A stretch of DNA of 64,000 nucleotides from Marsupella aquatica (Eukaryota > Marchantiophyta). A model generated the notes under the pieces. That model made no database searches. It saw nothing but the letters and a program-made list of their open reading frames with translations, and was not told the origin of the DNA. Every line of letters starts with the position of its first letter. The first letter of the stretch is position 1. The stretch lies in contig OZ316896.1 in NCBI GenBank assembly GCA_973895155.1, positions 11,532,001 through 11,596,000 of the forward strand, given 5' to 3'. The position numbers and the translations under genes were made by a program. Shown here piece by piece: positions 1-11,235 of this stretch.

Positions 1-261
1 GTCTGCCGATGACATCTCTAGCAATGCATTAATGAACCTTGCTGTCCGTTAGACTCTAGTTTGTTACTCTGAACTACTCAGATCTCTGGTTCATATGAGG
101 GCCACGTTCGAAAGATTACTATAGCAACATGGGAGACGGAGCAGTGCAATGTGTATAGTTTGCACACCCGCGCTATCGTTGCCACAACTGTTCATAGTTG
201 GCAGAACAAACAAAAGCAAAGAAGAAGATCTATCCTAACAGAAATATGAGAGAGTTTATAC

Positions 262-845
262 CTACGAGCAAGCTGCTTAGCAAGGATGGCTTCCACGGAA
301 GGTGCACTGTCCACAGCCACCTCCATCTGGACACCAACTTCTGATAGCGCATTTTGTGGTACTTCTGCATATGCTGGTTGACCACCAAACACAGCACTCA
401 ACGAAAGCGCTACTGCTGCAACACTAACAATCAACCCATGTCAGCCAAATTCAATCTTACCTGGAAAACAGCTTTCAGTACCAAATGTCAAGCATTTCCT
501 CACATGGTGTAGCACAGAATCAATCATGTGAATTCATAAAGAGGTGTCTTGAAACGATATCAATTGACCTAGAGTTCTGATCTATGACAATGAAACACAA
601 CCATCATTTGGCCTTGTCCGCACCCTGTATTCGTATCAATCTGGTAAATTTGTACCTGCTGTCTTTGTTACGTATTTTATTGCAGAAATGGGTTTTCCCA
701 GTGCTTTTGTAAGTCTGTGAACAGCGTCCTTGATATAGAAACTATGACACGCCTTGGAAGCCCAGAGGTAAAACTCAGGTCCTGTGTATATTGCGGTGGA
801 GGTGTCCACGCATAATGAGGACTGCTTCACTTGAGAGTTGACGAT
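262..845 (-). CDS. Putative thylakoid-targeted protein, two internal exons (partial)
   Basis: Two minus-strand segments join in phase: 656-845 (donor after GACAGCAG, acceptor after cttttag) and 262-415 (acceptor ttgcag, donor CGTAG/gtataa). The first leaves one base of a codon and the second supplies two. The joined reading has Ser/Thr- and Lys-containing sequence, then a lysine followed by an Ala/Val/Leu stretch (AAVALSLSAVFGGQPAYA) and EVP. That is the form of a thylakoid-transfer domain with an AYA signal-peptidase site. About 35 acidic residues follow the predicted cleavage, ending AILAKQLAR. No start codon was found in frame, and later exons would lie beyond base 1, so the gene is cut by the window edge. 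I do not recognise the family. Lumen targeting is inferred from the signal alone. A copy of the neighbouring CCCH/RING gene's 5' region lies directly upstream on the same strand. Confidence 0.4.
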
Positions 846-1084
846 CTAAAAGCCACTGGGTGGATAGCATGTTAGTGCTACTCCGTGGTTTCCCAAGAAG
901 CGAGAGCAACTTATGTGGTGTGGGTTGCTTTAGTCGTATCGTGGCGTTTGGGTCGATAGATTTCCAGTTGGTCGGAGTTCCTGGGCTCTAATCTCTGGAG
1001 TGTATCATTGCAACTATGCAGGAGCCGAGGGGTCCTTTATTTTCCCTTTGTCAGTTATTTCGTCCGAATTGATTGACTATCTGA

Positions 1085-1480
1085 TCCATAAATTCTAGAT
1101 CAAGCATCATTCTCTCGCAGACCACAGGGGAAAGCTCCTGTTGCACGACCACTTCTACTGCAGTAAACACGAATTCCGGAAACCCACCTGAAATGGACAA
1201 AATGGGGGAACGGCACCGGACAGTACTCGAATCTCTCAAAGAGCAGTCGCTATGGCCTCCGATCGAGACGCACACCTGGGTTGCAGCCGTCTGCCGCGCA
1301 GCGACGGGTCCGAGAGCAGCACGGACGATCGTAGCTGAAACCGCGGCCATCTCCAACAACAACTCCAGCGAATTGAGAAGTCCCAGCCCCTGCTCCGCTG
1401 TTGTTGGCCGAATGCAAAGCCTCCTCGCTCGGCTGATTCGCTTTCTACTACAGTCGTAGTGTGCGCGCACACATTTCGCA
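1085..1480 (-). repeat. Inverted copy of the CCCH/RING gene 5' region (leader, first exon, intron start)
   Basis: Read on the minus strand, this segment aligns with plus-strand 4,785-5,130. Shared blocks include GAGGCTTTGCATTCGGCC, TGCTCTTTGAGAGATT and GTGCCGTTCCCCC-type stretches. The match continues across the exon 1 splice donor (TCAG/GTGGGT) into intron 1 (TAGAAGTGGTC). The start codon of the working gene, ATGTCAG, is ATTTCAG here, so the copy keeps the donor and loses the start. It sits upstream of the minus-strand exons at 262-845 and could serve as their promoter and noncoding first exon; that is inference. Reading frames over this segment are a by-product of the homology, not evidence of coding. 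Confidence 0.75.
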
Positions 1481-1500
1481 ACTTTTCCTCTCGTGCAGCT

Positions 1501-1860
1501 ACCGAGGTTACCGAGGTGCTCTGCGATTACAGTGTACTAGCCTGATTACCCGTTAATGAACGTAAACCGAGATTACCGAAGTGCTCTGCAATTAGAGTGT
1601 ACTAGCCTGACTTCCCGTTCACGAACGTAAACCGAGGTTACCGAGGTGCTCTGCGATTACAGTGTACTAGCCTGACTACCCGTTCAGGAACGTAAACTGC
1701 AGTTACTGAGGTGCTCTGCCGTTACAGACCGAGGTACTCCGCCATTACAGCATACTAGCCTGATTACCCGTTAATGAAAGTAAACCGAGGTTACCGAGGT
1801 GCTCTGAGATTACAGTGTACTAGCCTGATTACCCATTCATGAACGTAAAAATAGAGAAGA
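1501..1860. repeat. Minisatellite, about 65-bp units, roughly six copies
   Basis: Head-to-tail units carry ACCGAGGTTACCGAGGTGCT and GTGTACTAGCCTGA followed by CCCGTTnAnGAACGTAA. One unit near 1,690-1,740 is shortened. Decayed single units (tactagcctaattacccc...) continue to about 2,040 and reappear near 3,200 and 38,280, so the motif belongs to a dispersed family. Confidence 0.9.
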
Positions 1861-4200
1861 GAAAATTATAGTGTACTAGCCTGATGAGCGTAAATAGAGA
1901 AAAGACAAAGTGATGTAAATAGTGTGATTACCCGACATAAGACCAAAGTACCAGTTTCCTGCCTGGTTACCTGCTCATGAACATATATAGAGATAAGATA
2001 AAATTACTTCGTACTAGCCTAATTACCCCTTCATGAACATAAATAGAGATGAGGCAAAAAAAGCCTTTGCAAAAGAATTTATGTTTTTCTCTTTTGTCTT
2101 TTGCCTCATCCCAGTTTTTGGTATGCACTTCATTTCAATTTTTTCTTTATTAGTGTATTTTTTCCTTGTATTAGTTTTGTAATTATCTAGAGGGTTCACT
2201 CTAGAAGTTTATCATGGATGAAGGCAGGACAGGACAATAGTAACAGGTAGACCTGTATTTTGAGCTTTCCTGTCATTAGATATCAAAATGGGAGAATGTA
2301 ATGTGTACTATGTCATTCCATGGCATGCTAAATTCAATTATTTTTATTTAAATCAATGAATTTTATTCTAAATTTGTATTCTCATGTCCTTCCAAATCTT
2401 AATTGTGCATTCTTCTCCATAAATGCACTGAGAACTACAAAGAGAAAAATCACGAGGGCAGTAAGATATAATTCTATATTTTCTCCAGAGAAAGTAGAAA
2501 ATAAGCCCAAATGGACTGGTGGGTTGGTTTTGAGGCCTGAATGGACTTGCAAAGCTCGCATGGGCTAGCACAGAATGGCTAAAAGACTTGGGTAACACCG
2601 TTTACAGTTTTTGGTGAGATGTGACTTGTAGCAGTCTCCTGGGTGTTTAAGTCAGTTTTAGGTAGTTTAAGCGGTGGTAATGCATTGCTCATGCCCAATC
2701 TACTCACGAAGTCCTTTACAAAAGTGGTTATTTGGTGCTCATGCCTAAACTACTCAAGGCATCCCTCATAAAAGTGAAACATCAGTTTTTAGTTGATTAT
2801 AATATTTGACCATCCTTGTGCTCATCATAAATAGAGAAAGTGATTCAGAAAAATCAAACTTTGTCACATAATAGACTGGACATCAAAAAACATGTTGGCA
2901 AAATTTGAGTTTATAAAGGGAGACCACAAGTTGTCCAAATAAATGCACAAGTCTATGAAAAACCAGCCTTTTACATTGGTTCGGATGAGTGAAAAAGCTA
3001 CTCATGGGACTCCTTCACAAAGGTTGAGCCATTCTAACATAAAGCAAGTGGCCATTTTTTTCCAATATAAATTGGCTAGTGACTTTTCGCAATCCATGGG
3101 GATGGGCACGAACCCTATCTTGGTTGGTCCCAATCCATCCCAACTTGTTTTCCCATAAAAGCACAAAAAGGGAAAGTTGCAAAGTGTCTTAAGATATCCT
3201 AGCCCTGACTACCGTTCTTGAACATGAATAACGTGGAGTCAATAAAAATGTCACCAAAATATATTCCTTATTCACATTTTTTGAATGTTGACGAAATGAT
3301 TAAAAAATATATCATGCATATCATCATTTTAATAATCATACACAACATACCATATTCTTGCTATACACATCCTTCTTTCTATGCACATATGTTATGGTGG
3401 GGCCACATAGCTCATTCTTTAATGTAAATAAAAATCATGACAAAAAGCATATATCATTATCATTTGATATATATATCATAGTCATGAGTTTTTCATCCAC
3501 ATGATGCACATGTAATTAAGTACTTTACTCTATAAACCTAGACCCCAACTCTAGCTTGTAGTTGGCTCTTTATAAGTAAAATGAGCCCTATGCTCATGCA
3601 TTGCACGAGGCAAGGAGGGCCGGTCCATAGGGAATCAGGCTGGGTCATTTATGGGGCAACATGGAGAAACACGTATGAGCTAGGGGTGCCTATTTCTTCT
3701 ATCAATGGTCAAGGAAAATAGCAAATTGAATCCAATGGCTGTGGATCTTTTCCACCCATGAGCTTTTTTGTATTGGGACTAAAGAAAAAAAGAGGCTAAA
3801 TGCCTTATTATAGTTGTAGATAGATAGATATTTTTCTCTAGATATATATCACAGTGCCCAAGGGCAAAAATGTCGAACTGGGAAACAAAATCCCAAAGGC
3901 AAAGGGGAGGAAAAGAGGGGAAAGGGTAATTGAGTTCATTGAATCACCAGAAGGGTCGGTAGGTCCCACCTGCCACACTTGCTGTACATGTAAGCAAACC
4001 GCGTTTCCAGTGTAAGCGTTGAAAGTTTCCGAAGCAAGTTTCCGAAGCAAGTTTCAGAGGAAGGATCGCGTATTGGCGTTGCGTTCGGGAACCTTCGCAA
4101 ACCAACTCATCACGCGCACCTCTCGACTTCTCGAGAGCCAATTCGTCACAATCACCAGACAAACTTCGATGCTCTCGGCGAAATGTGCTTGCTCGCAATC
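1861..4200. other. Gene-free AT-rich spacer
   Basis: I found no supportable gene between the first minisatellite and the second. It holds decayed minisatellite units, an inverted repeat of 12-bp arms at 2,048-2,059 and 2,099-2,110 (GATGAGGCAAAA and its complement) that could be a hairpin or a miniature-element remnant, and a direct duplication at about 2,688-2,775 (tgctcatgcc...actcacgaag / ...actcaaggca). Confidence 0.6.
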
Positions 4201-4204
4201 ACCA

Positions 4205-4760
4205 TATATATACTAAGTCGGTGCTCTAAACGGAATGTGCTTGCTGCCAATTCGACGCAATCTTCATAAAATGTAAACTCTGTGCTAGACGGAACTTGCT
4301 TGCTGCCAATTCGACACAATCATCATACAAATACAAACGCGGTGCTCTAGACGGAACTTGCTTGCTGCCAATTCGACACAATCGTCATACAAATACAAAC
4401 TCGGTGCTCTAGACGGAACTTGCTTGCTGCCAATTCGACACAATCGTCATACAGATACAAACGCGGTGCTCTAGACGGAACTTGCTTGCTGCCAATTCGA
4501 CATAATCATCATACAAATACAAACGGAACTTGCTTGCTAGCAATTCGACACAATCATCATACAAATACAAACGTGGTGCTCTAGACTTAATGTGCTCGCT
4601 ACCGATTCAACACAATCATCATACATTTAAAAACGCGGTGCTCTAGGCGTTGCTGCCAAAAATTCGACACAATCAGTATACAATTACAGACGCGGGGGGA
4701 ATGTGCTTGCTGCCAATTCGACACAAGCATCATACAAATAGAAACGCGCTGCTCTAGGCG
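4205..4760. repeat. Minisatellite, about 62-bp units, roughly nine copies
   Basis: The unit contains GGTGCTCTAGACGGAACTTG, then CTTGCTGCCAATTCGACACA, then ATCATACAAATACAAAC. Central copies are nearly identical and the edge copies are diverged or shortened, the usual pattern of unequal exchange. The array ends directly before the transcribed leader of the CCCH/RING gene, so copy-number change would alter its promoter. Both minisatellites of this region contain GGTGCTCT, but the units are otherwise unlike. Confidence 0.92.
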
Positions 4761-5037
4761 GAATGTGATTGCTGGGGCTGAGATTGGCGTACACAACAGT
4801 AGTAGCAAGAGAATCAGTCGAGCGACGAGGCTTTGCATTCGGCCTAGAAGAGCTGAGCAGAGCAGAGCAGGGTCGCGACTCTATTATCATTGCGTTGGAG
4901 CTGTTGTTTTTGGAGAAATGGGCGTGGATTCAGCTACAATCGTTGGTGCTGTTGCGGTGAGGATGTCGATCGGAGGCGATAGCGAGTGCTCTTTGAGAGA
5001 TTTGAGGACTGTTCGTTGCCGTTCCCCCGTTTCTCCT

Positions 5038-6442
5038 ATGTCAGGTGGGTGTCCGGTGTTCGTATGTACGGTAGTAGAAGTGGTCATTCAAGAGAAACTT
5101 TTCTGTGGTTTGCGTGACAATTATGTTTGATGTTGATGTGTATGGCGTTGTCATCTGTTGGAGTCTAGGGGTTTTTCCAACATAAAGATATATTTTTTCC
5201 TACCTGTCTGCAATCTGTGTTGGCTGTACGTAGTGCATCGTAGAAATTGGTTGTCCGGGTGCTTTTTCTAAGTCCTTATTTTATTTTACTTTGTTATGTA
5301 CAGAAGGCACTTTCTTCAAGAAATCCTTGCGGAACAAAAATATGAGGAAGAGAGCAACGGAAGACACAGATGCAGAGGATTCTAACAGCAGAGTCGCAGT
5401 TGTACAAAAGAAGGCTGCCAAGAAGAACGACGGGAGGCTAGAGTTTTCGTCTGGTGCCACCCTATCTAAACCAACGCAGTCAGAGGAGGAACAGGAAGGT
5501 GGGAGGACCTTCTTTTACAAGTCGTCTAGGGTTATCCAAACAGATACAGACCAAAGGGCGACAGCCACTCTTGAGACAGAGACTGCATTTGATAGAGATG
5601 CTCGGGCGATTAGGGAAAGAGTTTTAAGGCAGGCAGATGAGGCACTGAAGGGCAACAACGCTGACGGTAGTAAGGTTTACAAGGGCATTAACGGATACAC
5701 GGATCACAAGGCCGGGTTCAGGAGGGAACACACCATTGCTGGAGAGAAAGCAGGGGGTGGTCATGGGCCTCTGCGAGCCTCAGCTCATATCAGGTGGTCA
5801 GCGAGGTTTGACTACCAGCCAGATGTTTGCAAGGATTACAAGGAGACAGGTTATTGCGGGTATGGGGATTCTTGTAAGTTCCTTCACGACAGAGGCGATT
5901 ATAAAGCTGGATGGCAAATGGAAAAGGAGTGGGATGAGGCTCAGAAACAGAAAAAGGATAGGGCCGTTCAAGGGCTACCGGAGGGTGAAGAGACCACACC
6001 CAACAACGACGATGAGGATGAGCTGCCGTTTGCATGTTTCATTTGCCGAGAGCCATTTCGTGACCCAGTAGTCACACACTGCAAGCATTACTTTTGTGAG
6101 CATTGCGCTTTGAAGGTAACGTCATCTCCCTGTCGCAGTCATCCTCCATTTGGTCTGCCTGCTATTATTGATTCAATGTTGGCTTTGTGCAACGTTTGTC
6201 CCTGTGAAAGTTACTTACATCCATTCACTTGATGACATAGCAGTTAGTTCATCTTCTGTTGTCAGAATTTTCTAACTTGATTCATTCTTTGGATTGTCGT
6301 TGTTCTGCAGCAACATTTGAGAAACAAGTTTTGTGTCGTGTGCAACAAGCCTACGAATGGAGTTTTCAATACTGCACACGAGATTATCAAGAGGCAGAAG
6401 GAAGCTAAACCAAACGAACCGCAAGGGGGCGTAGAAGAATAA
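5038..6442 (+). CDS. CWC24: CCCH and RING zinc-finger splicing factor (RNF113A/Cwc24 type, plant C3H1-like)
   Basis: Exons 5,038-5,044, 5,304-6,115 and 6,311-6,442 give 316 residues, close to the 343 recalled for human RNF113A and Arabidopsis C3H1. The start was chosen because ATGTCAG/gtgggt joins in phase to acceptor tgtacag, giving [19 protein letters not shown], which matches the conserved N-terminal FFKK...RKR. An acidic, Lys-rich region and the conserved stretch [14 protein letters not shown]-type (here [18 protein letters not shown]) precede a CCCH finger at residues 178-197 (C-x8-C-x5-C-x3-H). A C3HC4 RING lies at about 247-284 ([17 protein letters not shown]) and is split by the last intron. 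Relatives are nuclear proteins of the activated spliceosome with ubiquitin-ligase-type RING domains. All zinc ligands are present, so it looks functional. Confidence 0.95.
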
Positions 6443-9400
6443 GAAATGTTGCCGTGGTTGGTAGACTTATTTTATACCCGAATTCCGGCAATTAAAAAAC
6501 TCGGAGCCTTTGTGAAGCGCTGACGAGTTCTACTGCGGCAGCTTATCTTCTCGGCCAAGCCAGTGGGTTTGCTTATAATTCTAAACTCAATACCGTTATA
6601 CAAATCGATTCCATTATTTCGATCCAGAGATCTCAGTTCGTCTGAGGAAGGCTTTGTACTCCTCCATGAATCCACCGATACTCATAAAACGTTTCATTTA
6701 GTGGAAAACAACAGGCGATTCATGTTATATTAGGCGGTGAGTTAGTTTTTCAAGTACTCGGGCGGCAAGTACACGATGAAATTCGTTTTTCGTCCTCCCG
6801 TAGTGCCCAGGGCTAAGTCACTCTGTACCAGAGCAAATGACGAACTTCTGGGCAAGAGCGGGAGGGGGTACCATCACTGAGCAAGAGCGAAGGGAAAGGT
6901 GAGCACTGCAGAGCATCGGCCATCGATTCAATACGAGGATAGGAGGCCCAAGAGAGGACAGAGATGTGCAGTCTGCAGAGGTGTGTATTACTGGGCACGC
7001 GGATAGAAGGGCCGACAAGATCTGCAGCGGGAAGGTGTGACCGGGGTTTGACAGATTCAGCCCATCCTACACGTACTCACCAGGAGCTCTTTGAGCTAAG
7101 CCGTTGATAGCCTGCATTTGGGGTAACCCACCTTCCTGCTTAACCCAGGTTCTCACCCATTTCTCACCCACTTCATTTACGAAGAACTCTGTTGGATAGA
7201 CTTGTTGACAGTGTTATCATCGAGCGTTCCACGAAGTCATTTCGCATCAGTGGTTCTGTACGACAAGTGACATGACGAGAAACTGACAGCAGTGATATGT
7301 TTTGATAGATAGTTACGATGTTATCATCGAGCATTCCACGAAGTCGTTTCTCATGAGTGTCTATAAGACAACTGAGATGACTAGAAAACTGACAGGAGTG
7401 ATATGTTTGAATGGAGATACTCTACTGGAACGTGTCTCACATTTAGCTTTGACACTTCAACTGCCGTCATAAATGAGGAACAATGGTAAGATGACCCACA
7501 CGACATAACAGTGTGAAGTATTTCGAGATCAAAATTCTTCTCGAATCTCCAATGTGTAAATGCGCACTCTGTACGGGGCGAAATACTTCTCCTTCAATGT
7601 CTGTCTAGGTTGTTTCGAGCTGCTGGAGTTGTGCTCTCCCCTATAAGCTGTGCTCTTCTCATTGGAAATTGGAATGTGGTTTCGTGAATGCCTTCTGCAT
7701 ATCAGGGCTAGGGACATTTACGATATTTTCTTTAGTTGGCAATAGGAAAACATAGGAAAATGATGGTGGATATGTGCTCCTATGTCGTAATTGTTTTTGT
7801 TTAGCTATAAAATAATGTTCTGGACATAATTCCGACTTTCTATCCAGTTGACTGGGTTTTGACGATGCTACTGCCTTGGTGGTGCATAAAGTTCAACGCA
7901 ATAAACTACCTTCTGCTACACTTTAGTTCCTGGCCATATCATGATCGTTTATTAAGATTAATGGAGTCCCTTACCATGTGAGAAAATCAGTCGGTGCTTT
8001 CATCCACAAGATTCAGCGGTCTGTGTTTCTGAGGTGTTGTCAACACTCTACTGCCATAGCAGCCCACTTATTATCCAAGGTTTCAGATTTCAAGCTGCCT
8101 GATTTAGGGATCAGTCCTCATTGTGAATAAGAGCCTCGACGTTTCAGATTAGGTCGGTCATGGTCTGCAGAATGCGGTGTAAACTAAGTCTCTCCTCGTC
8201 TGTAACGTTTGTAATCTGAGTTGAAGCATAATTACTGGAACTCGGTCACTGGCCAATTTCAGAACAACCTTTGGTGGGCGACTTCTTGCAGAATTATTGC
8301 ACAGAGTCTGAATCTGCTCTTCATTGAAATTAAGATGTGGGTACGAAAAAAGACGGATGCTCCAAGACGATTCTTGCCTCAGCTCCTTGAAACAGATGAT
8401 ATTGCAGGCTTGTGAGTAAGTACGAAATAGTTTGAATGAATATCTACTACTCCCCTAATTCGTTTATAATGGAGGAGGTACTGCATTCCACTGAGAAGTG
8501 TTGATGAATACCGGTTATCACTGCGCTTGAATAAATGCCCAGTCCCAACGGCAAGGTTTATTATTATCAGATATTGTTGGCCTCGGTAAAATCACTAACC
8601 TTCCCACATTGCGAAGAGAAGATGAGTAAATTTTATCCTATTTCATTACAGTGTAAACTGAGAAACTTCAAGGCAGAAGAGAGGAGAAGCTGCGGGAAAG
8701 ATTAAGATGATTTGTCGAAAATGTAATAAATTACAGCCAGAATCCAAAGTAAAGGAAGAGCTCATGTTTCCGACAGTAATGACGACAACGAGCGAAAACA
8801 TGACACATTATGATTTTACAATTTCTCCGGGTTTGACCTCTAACTTTTCGGCATCTTTGGATCAGCCTGATGAGACTTTCTGATAGTTCTTTTGGCCGAT
8901 ATATTACTCTTTTAATTAACGAGATTCGACGTGCTCAAGCGTCACTCCTGGATATGTGGCCACAGGAAGGTGCCGGCCATTTGAAGCGTTGGTTTTGAAG
9001 AGAGCCCAACCCTTTTGGACCACCTACTATAGCAGCCTGTGTCGCTGAGTATGATAAAGCATCTTTGACTAACATTTCCCTGCGAGCGCATCACTTTATT
9101 CGATAATATACGACTGTACATGGAGGACTTCGTATACAATAATGACCCAAGGTCTCTACCTCGAGGCACCGGCTATGGAAGTCCAGGTTTTGAAGTCTTT
9201 GCTCGAGAGCAGAGCCCGATGCCTTCGGGACCACTCAAGCGCCTTTCCTGTGGTCGTACACGGGGGTCTTCAGTAGGAAAGCACACAGATTTCACGGAGA
9301 AGGGAGTGGATTTGAAGGGGAAGGCAGGAATTCGATCTTCACCCGGGGATTGGCAACTGGTTGGGCTTGCCTGGCGTGGCAAAAACACTGGGTTTGTGGA

Positions 9401-9601
9401 AACTTGCCCCGGCCCACTCCATTGAAGAGAGCCTTATAGTCGTCACTTTGATCACTGTGCGCTTGAAGTGGGAGGAAGAAGCTTTGGTCAATGCCCTCTT
9501 GTGCCCAAACAAATTAGATCTTGTACATTTTCTCTCTAGGGGACGCGTTTGGAATTCGAAAGAGAGGCGTTGTCTCCAGATTTTGCGTTGGGCCGGGGAG
9601 A
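6443..9601. other. Spacer between CCCH/RING gene and first GT92 gene
   Basis: No gene is supportable. The left part should hold the 3' UTR of the CCCH/RING gene and the right part the promoter and leader of the GT92 gene. A two-copy tandem duplication lies at about 7,213-7,425. Weak internal similarity occurs between about 8,970-9,040 and 9,170-9,240 (ttttgaag ... agagccc ... gggaccac). Confidence 0.6.
7213..7425. repeat. Two-copy tandem duplication, about 110-bp unit
   Basis: Both copies begin TGTTATCATCGAGC(G/A)TTCC and continue ACGAAGTC(A/G)TTTC, then end with AACTGACAG(C/G)AGTGATATGTTT. Small differences and indels show the duplication is not very recent. Confidence 0.85.
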
Positions 9602-10633
9602 ATGGGAGCCTCGCGCCCGAGACGAGGTTCATCTCCCTTCCTTTCTCGGCGGCAACAACTGCAGTTCGTTGTTTTTCTCCTCCTCGTTTCGTGCTTCCTG
9701 GGTTTCCATTTTCTAAGAATTGTTGACAGGAACCCCGTCAGCTTGAAAACCACTGACGCAATCATCGATCCTGTGGACGGGGTGGGTAGTGTGAACGGTG
9801 TGATCAATGACTTCTATTTGAGTGCTGTACTTTTCAACAGAGTGTTTCCACAGGATCTGTTCAACATCACGGCCTACGAGTGCAGGCAGTGGATTGAATA
9901 CATGCTCTACGCCGGCGTGCAGCATATATACTGGTACGACACCGCACACAGCGATCACGAATCACAGGAGGCATATTTGCAGGAGTATGTGGAGAAGGGG
10001 TTGCTGACGTACCACCGCTTCCATCACTTGTATCCGGGCAAAGTGGATTCCGGGTACCATTTCGAGCAGGATCACTCTTATGAGCATTTTCTCGAGAACT
10101 ATGGCACAGAATTGACCTGGGTGGTGGAGATGGACGTCGATGAGTACCCCTTCATGCGGTCCGATACGTATAAGCTGTTCCTGAGGCGGTACGTGGAATT
10201 CCTCGCCAAGACGAGGCCCGATGTGAGCCAGATTTTGATGCCGTGTATGATTTTCGGTGGAAATCCTCAAGGGGACTTGGAGAACGGGTGGGTGATCGAG
10301 CGGTACCAGCGGCGGAAGCGAGTCACGGAGGGGGAAGCTGGATTGTCAGCAAGGACGAAGCCAATCTTTCAGCCGAAGAATGTGACGGGAGTTGGCTTCC
10401 GGGATCCGCATTGGTTTCCCATGGCGAGCGGGGCCACTCTTTTGATGGATCCTGAGAGGTTGCGCATGAATCATTACTGGGGACCGAGGCTGTCCGATTT
10501 CGGGCCTGACACTGCCGCTGTGATAGCGCAACTGGTGCCCGATGCCAGTGCGCAACCGATCGCCACAGTGCTCAAGGCGAGCACGGGATTGACGGATAAG
10601 ACAACCTACCTGCAGGACCGCCGGCCGTCGTAA
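9602..10633 (+). CDS. GT92 (DUF23-type) glycosyltransferase, copy 1
   Basis: Single-exon gene of 343 residues. The ATG at 9,602 is preferred because it matches the start of the neighbouring paralogue (MGA-RPRRGSSP). It is a type II membrane protein: a short basic N-terminus, one membrane segment at about residues 22-40, then a lumenal catalytic domain. Recognisable features are FNRVFPQDLFNITAYECRQW, the metal/nucleotide-sugar motif DVDEY at 178-182, and RMNHYWGPR near the C-terminus. The DxDE and NHY elements are typical of GT92, the family of plant beta-1,4-galactan synthases and animal galactosyltransferases. Golgi location and UDP-sugar use follow from the family; the acceptor cannot be read from sequence. 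There is one potential N-glycosylation site, NIT at 88-90. Confidence 0.88.
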   Translation: MGASRPRRGSSPFLSRRQQLQFVVFLLLVSCFLGFHFLRIVDRNPVSLKTTDAIIDPVDGVGSVNGVINDFYLSAVLFNRVFPQDLFNITAYECRQWIEYMLYAGVQHIYWYDTAHSDHESQEAYLQEYVEKGLLTYHRFHHLYPGKVDSGYHFEQDHSYEHFLENYGTELTWVVEMDVDEYPFMRSDTYKLFLRRYVEFLAKTRPDVSQILMPCMIFGGNPQGDLENGWVIERYQRRKRVTEGEAGLSARTKPIFQPKNVTGVGFRDPHWFPMASGATLLMDPERLRMNHYWGPRLSDFGPDTAAVIAQLVPDASAQPIATVLKASTGLTDKTTYLQDRRPS

Positions 10634-10683
10634 GAGATTGAATTTGCAACCGTAGCGGAGCTCGTTTTCTCCTTATCTATCTC

Positions 10684-11235
10684 GGAGGAAGTTCACTGTG
10701 GATGATGTCCTCCGATGTTGCCTCTTTTGTTGGGGAAGCTGACAAGCAGGATGCTGAAAATTATGAAAGGGATCCGGGAATTTATGCTTTCTCCAGGGAC
10801 AGCTCAACCAGGAGGGCTGGCTTGAGGAGGCAGGGGAAGTGGAGTGTCTCACCGTGTCCAACAAGCTTACCAACAAACTCACACACAGGATCAACAGTCT
10901 CGACAGGGGTTTGATGTGAACAGGTCTACTGCTCAGCTGCAGTAACAGTTCCCTATTGTCTGTTACTCTGTTCCCGAGAGAAAGCTCACTGCGGATGATG
11001 TCCTTTGATGCCTCATTTGTAGAGGAAACTGAGATGCTGTCTGCTAAAATTTCCGAAAGAGATCCTGGGATTTATGATTTTTCCAGGAACCAGGAGGGCA
11101 GGCTGGTTCGACGAGGCAGGGGCAGTGTAGTGCCTCACCGTGTCCAACAAGCTTGTCAACAAATTCACGTACATGTTCAACATAGTCTCAACAGAGGTTT
11201 AATGGAGGCTACTGCTCACCTGCAGTGACGGTTCT
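10684..11235 (+). repeat. Two-copy direct duplication in the 3' flank of GT92 copy 1
   Basis: 10,684-10,948 and 10,976-11,235 are diverged copies. Shared blocks include TCACTG(T/C)GGATGATGTCCT, CACCGTGTCCAACAAGCTT and ACTGCTCA(G/C)CTGCAGT. A related fragment (gaagcaggcaagatgctgaaattc) lies after the second GT92 gene at about 14,334. A further weak relative at 16,790-16,910 is followed by a block resembling 11,620-11,790. Open frames here translate the repeat and show no family features. Confidence 0.8.

Noticed and set aside
1051-1470. 139-codon minus-strand frame resembling one at 4,765-5,130
   Set aside because: The similarity is real but reflects homologous non-coding 5' leader DNA; the frames run through a splice donor and indels break the match.
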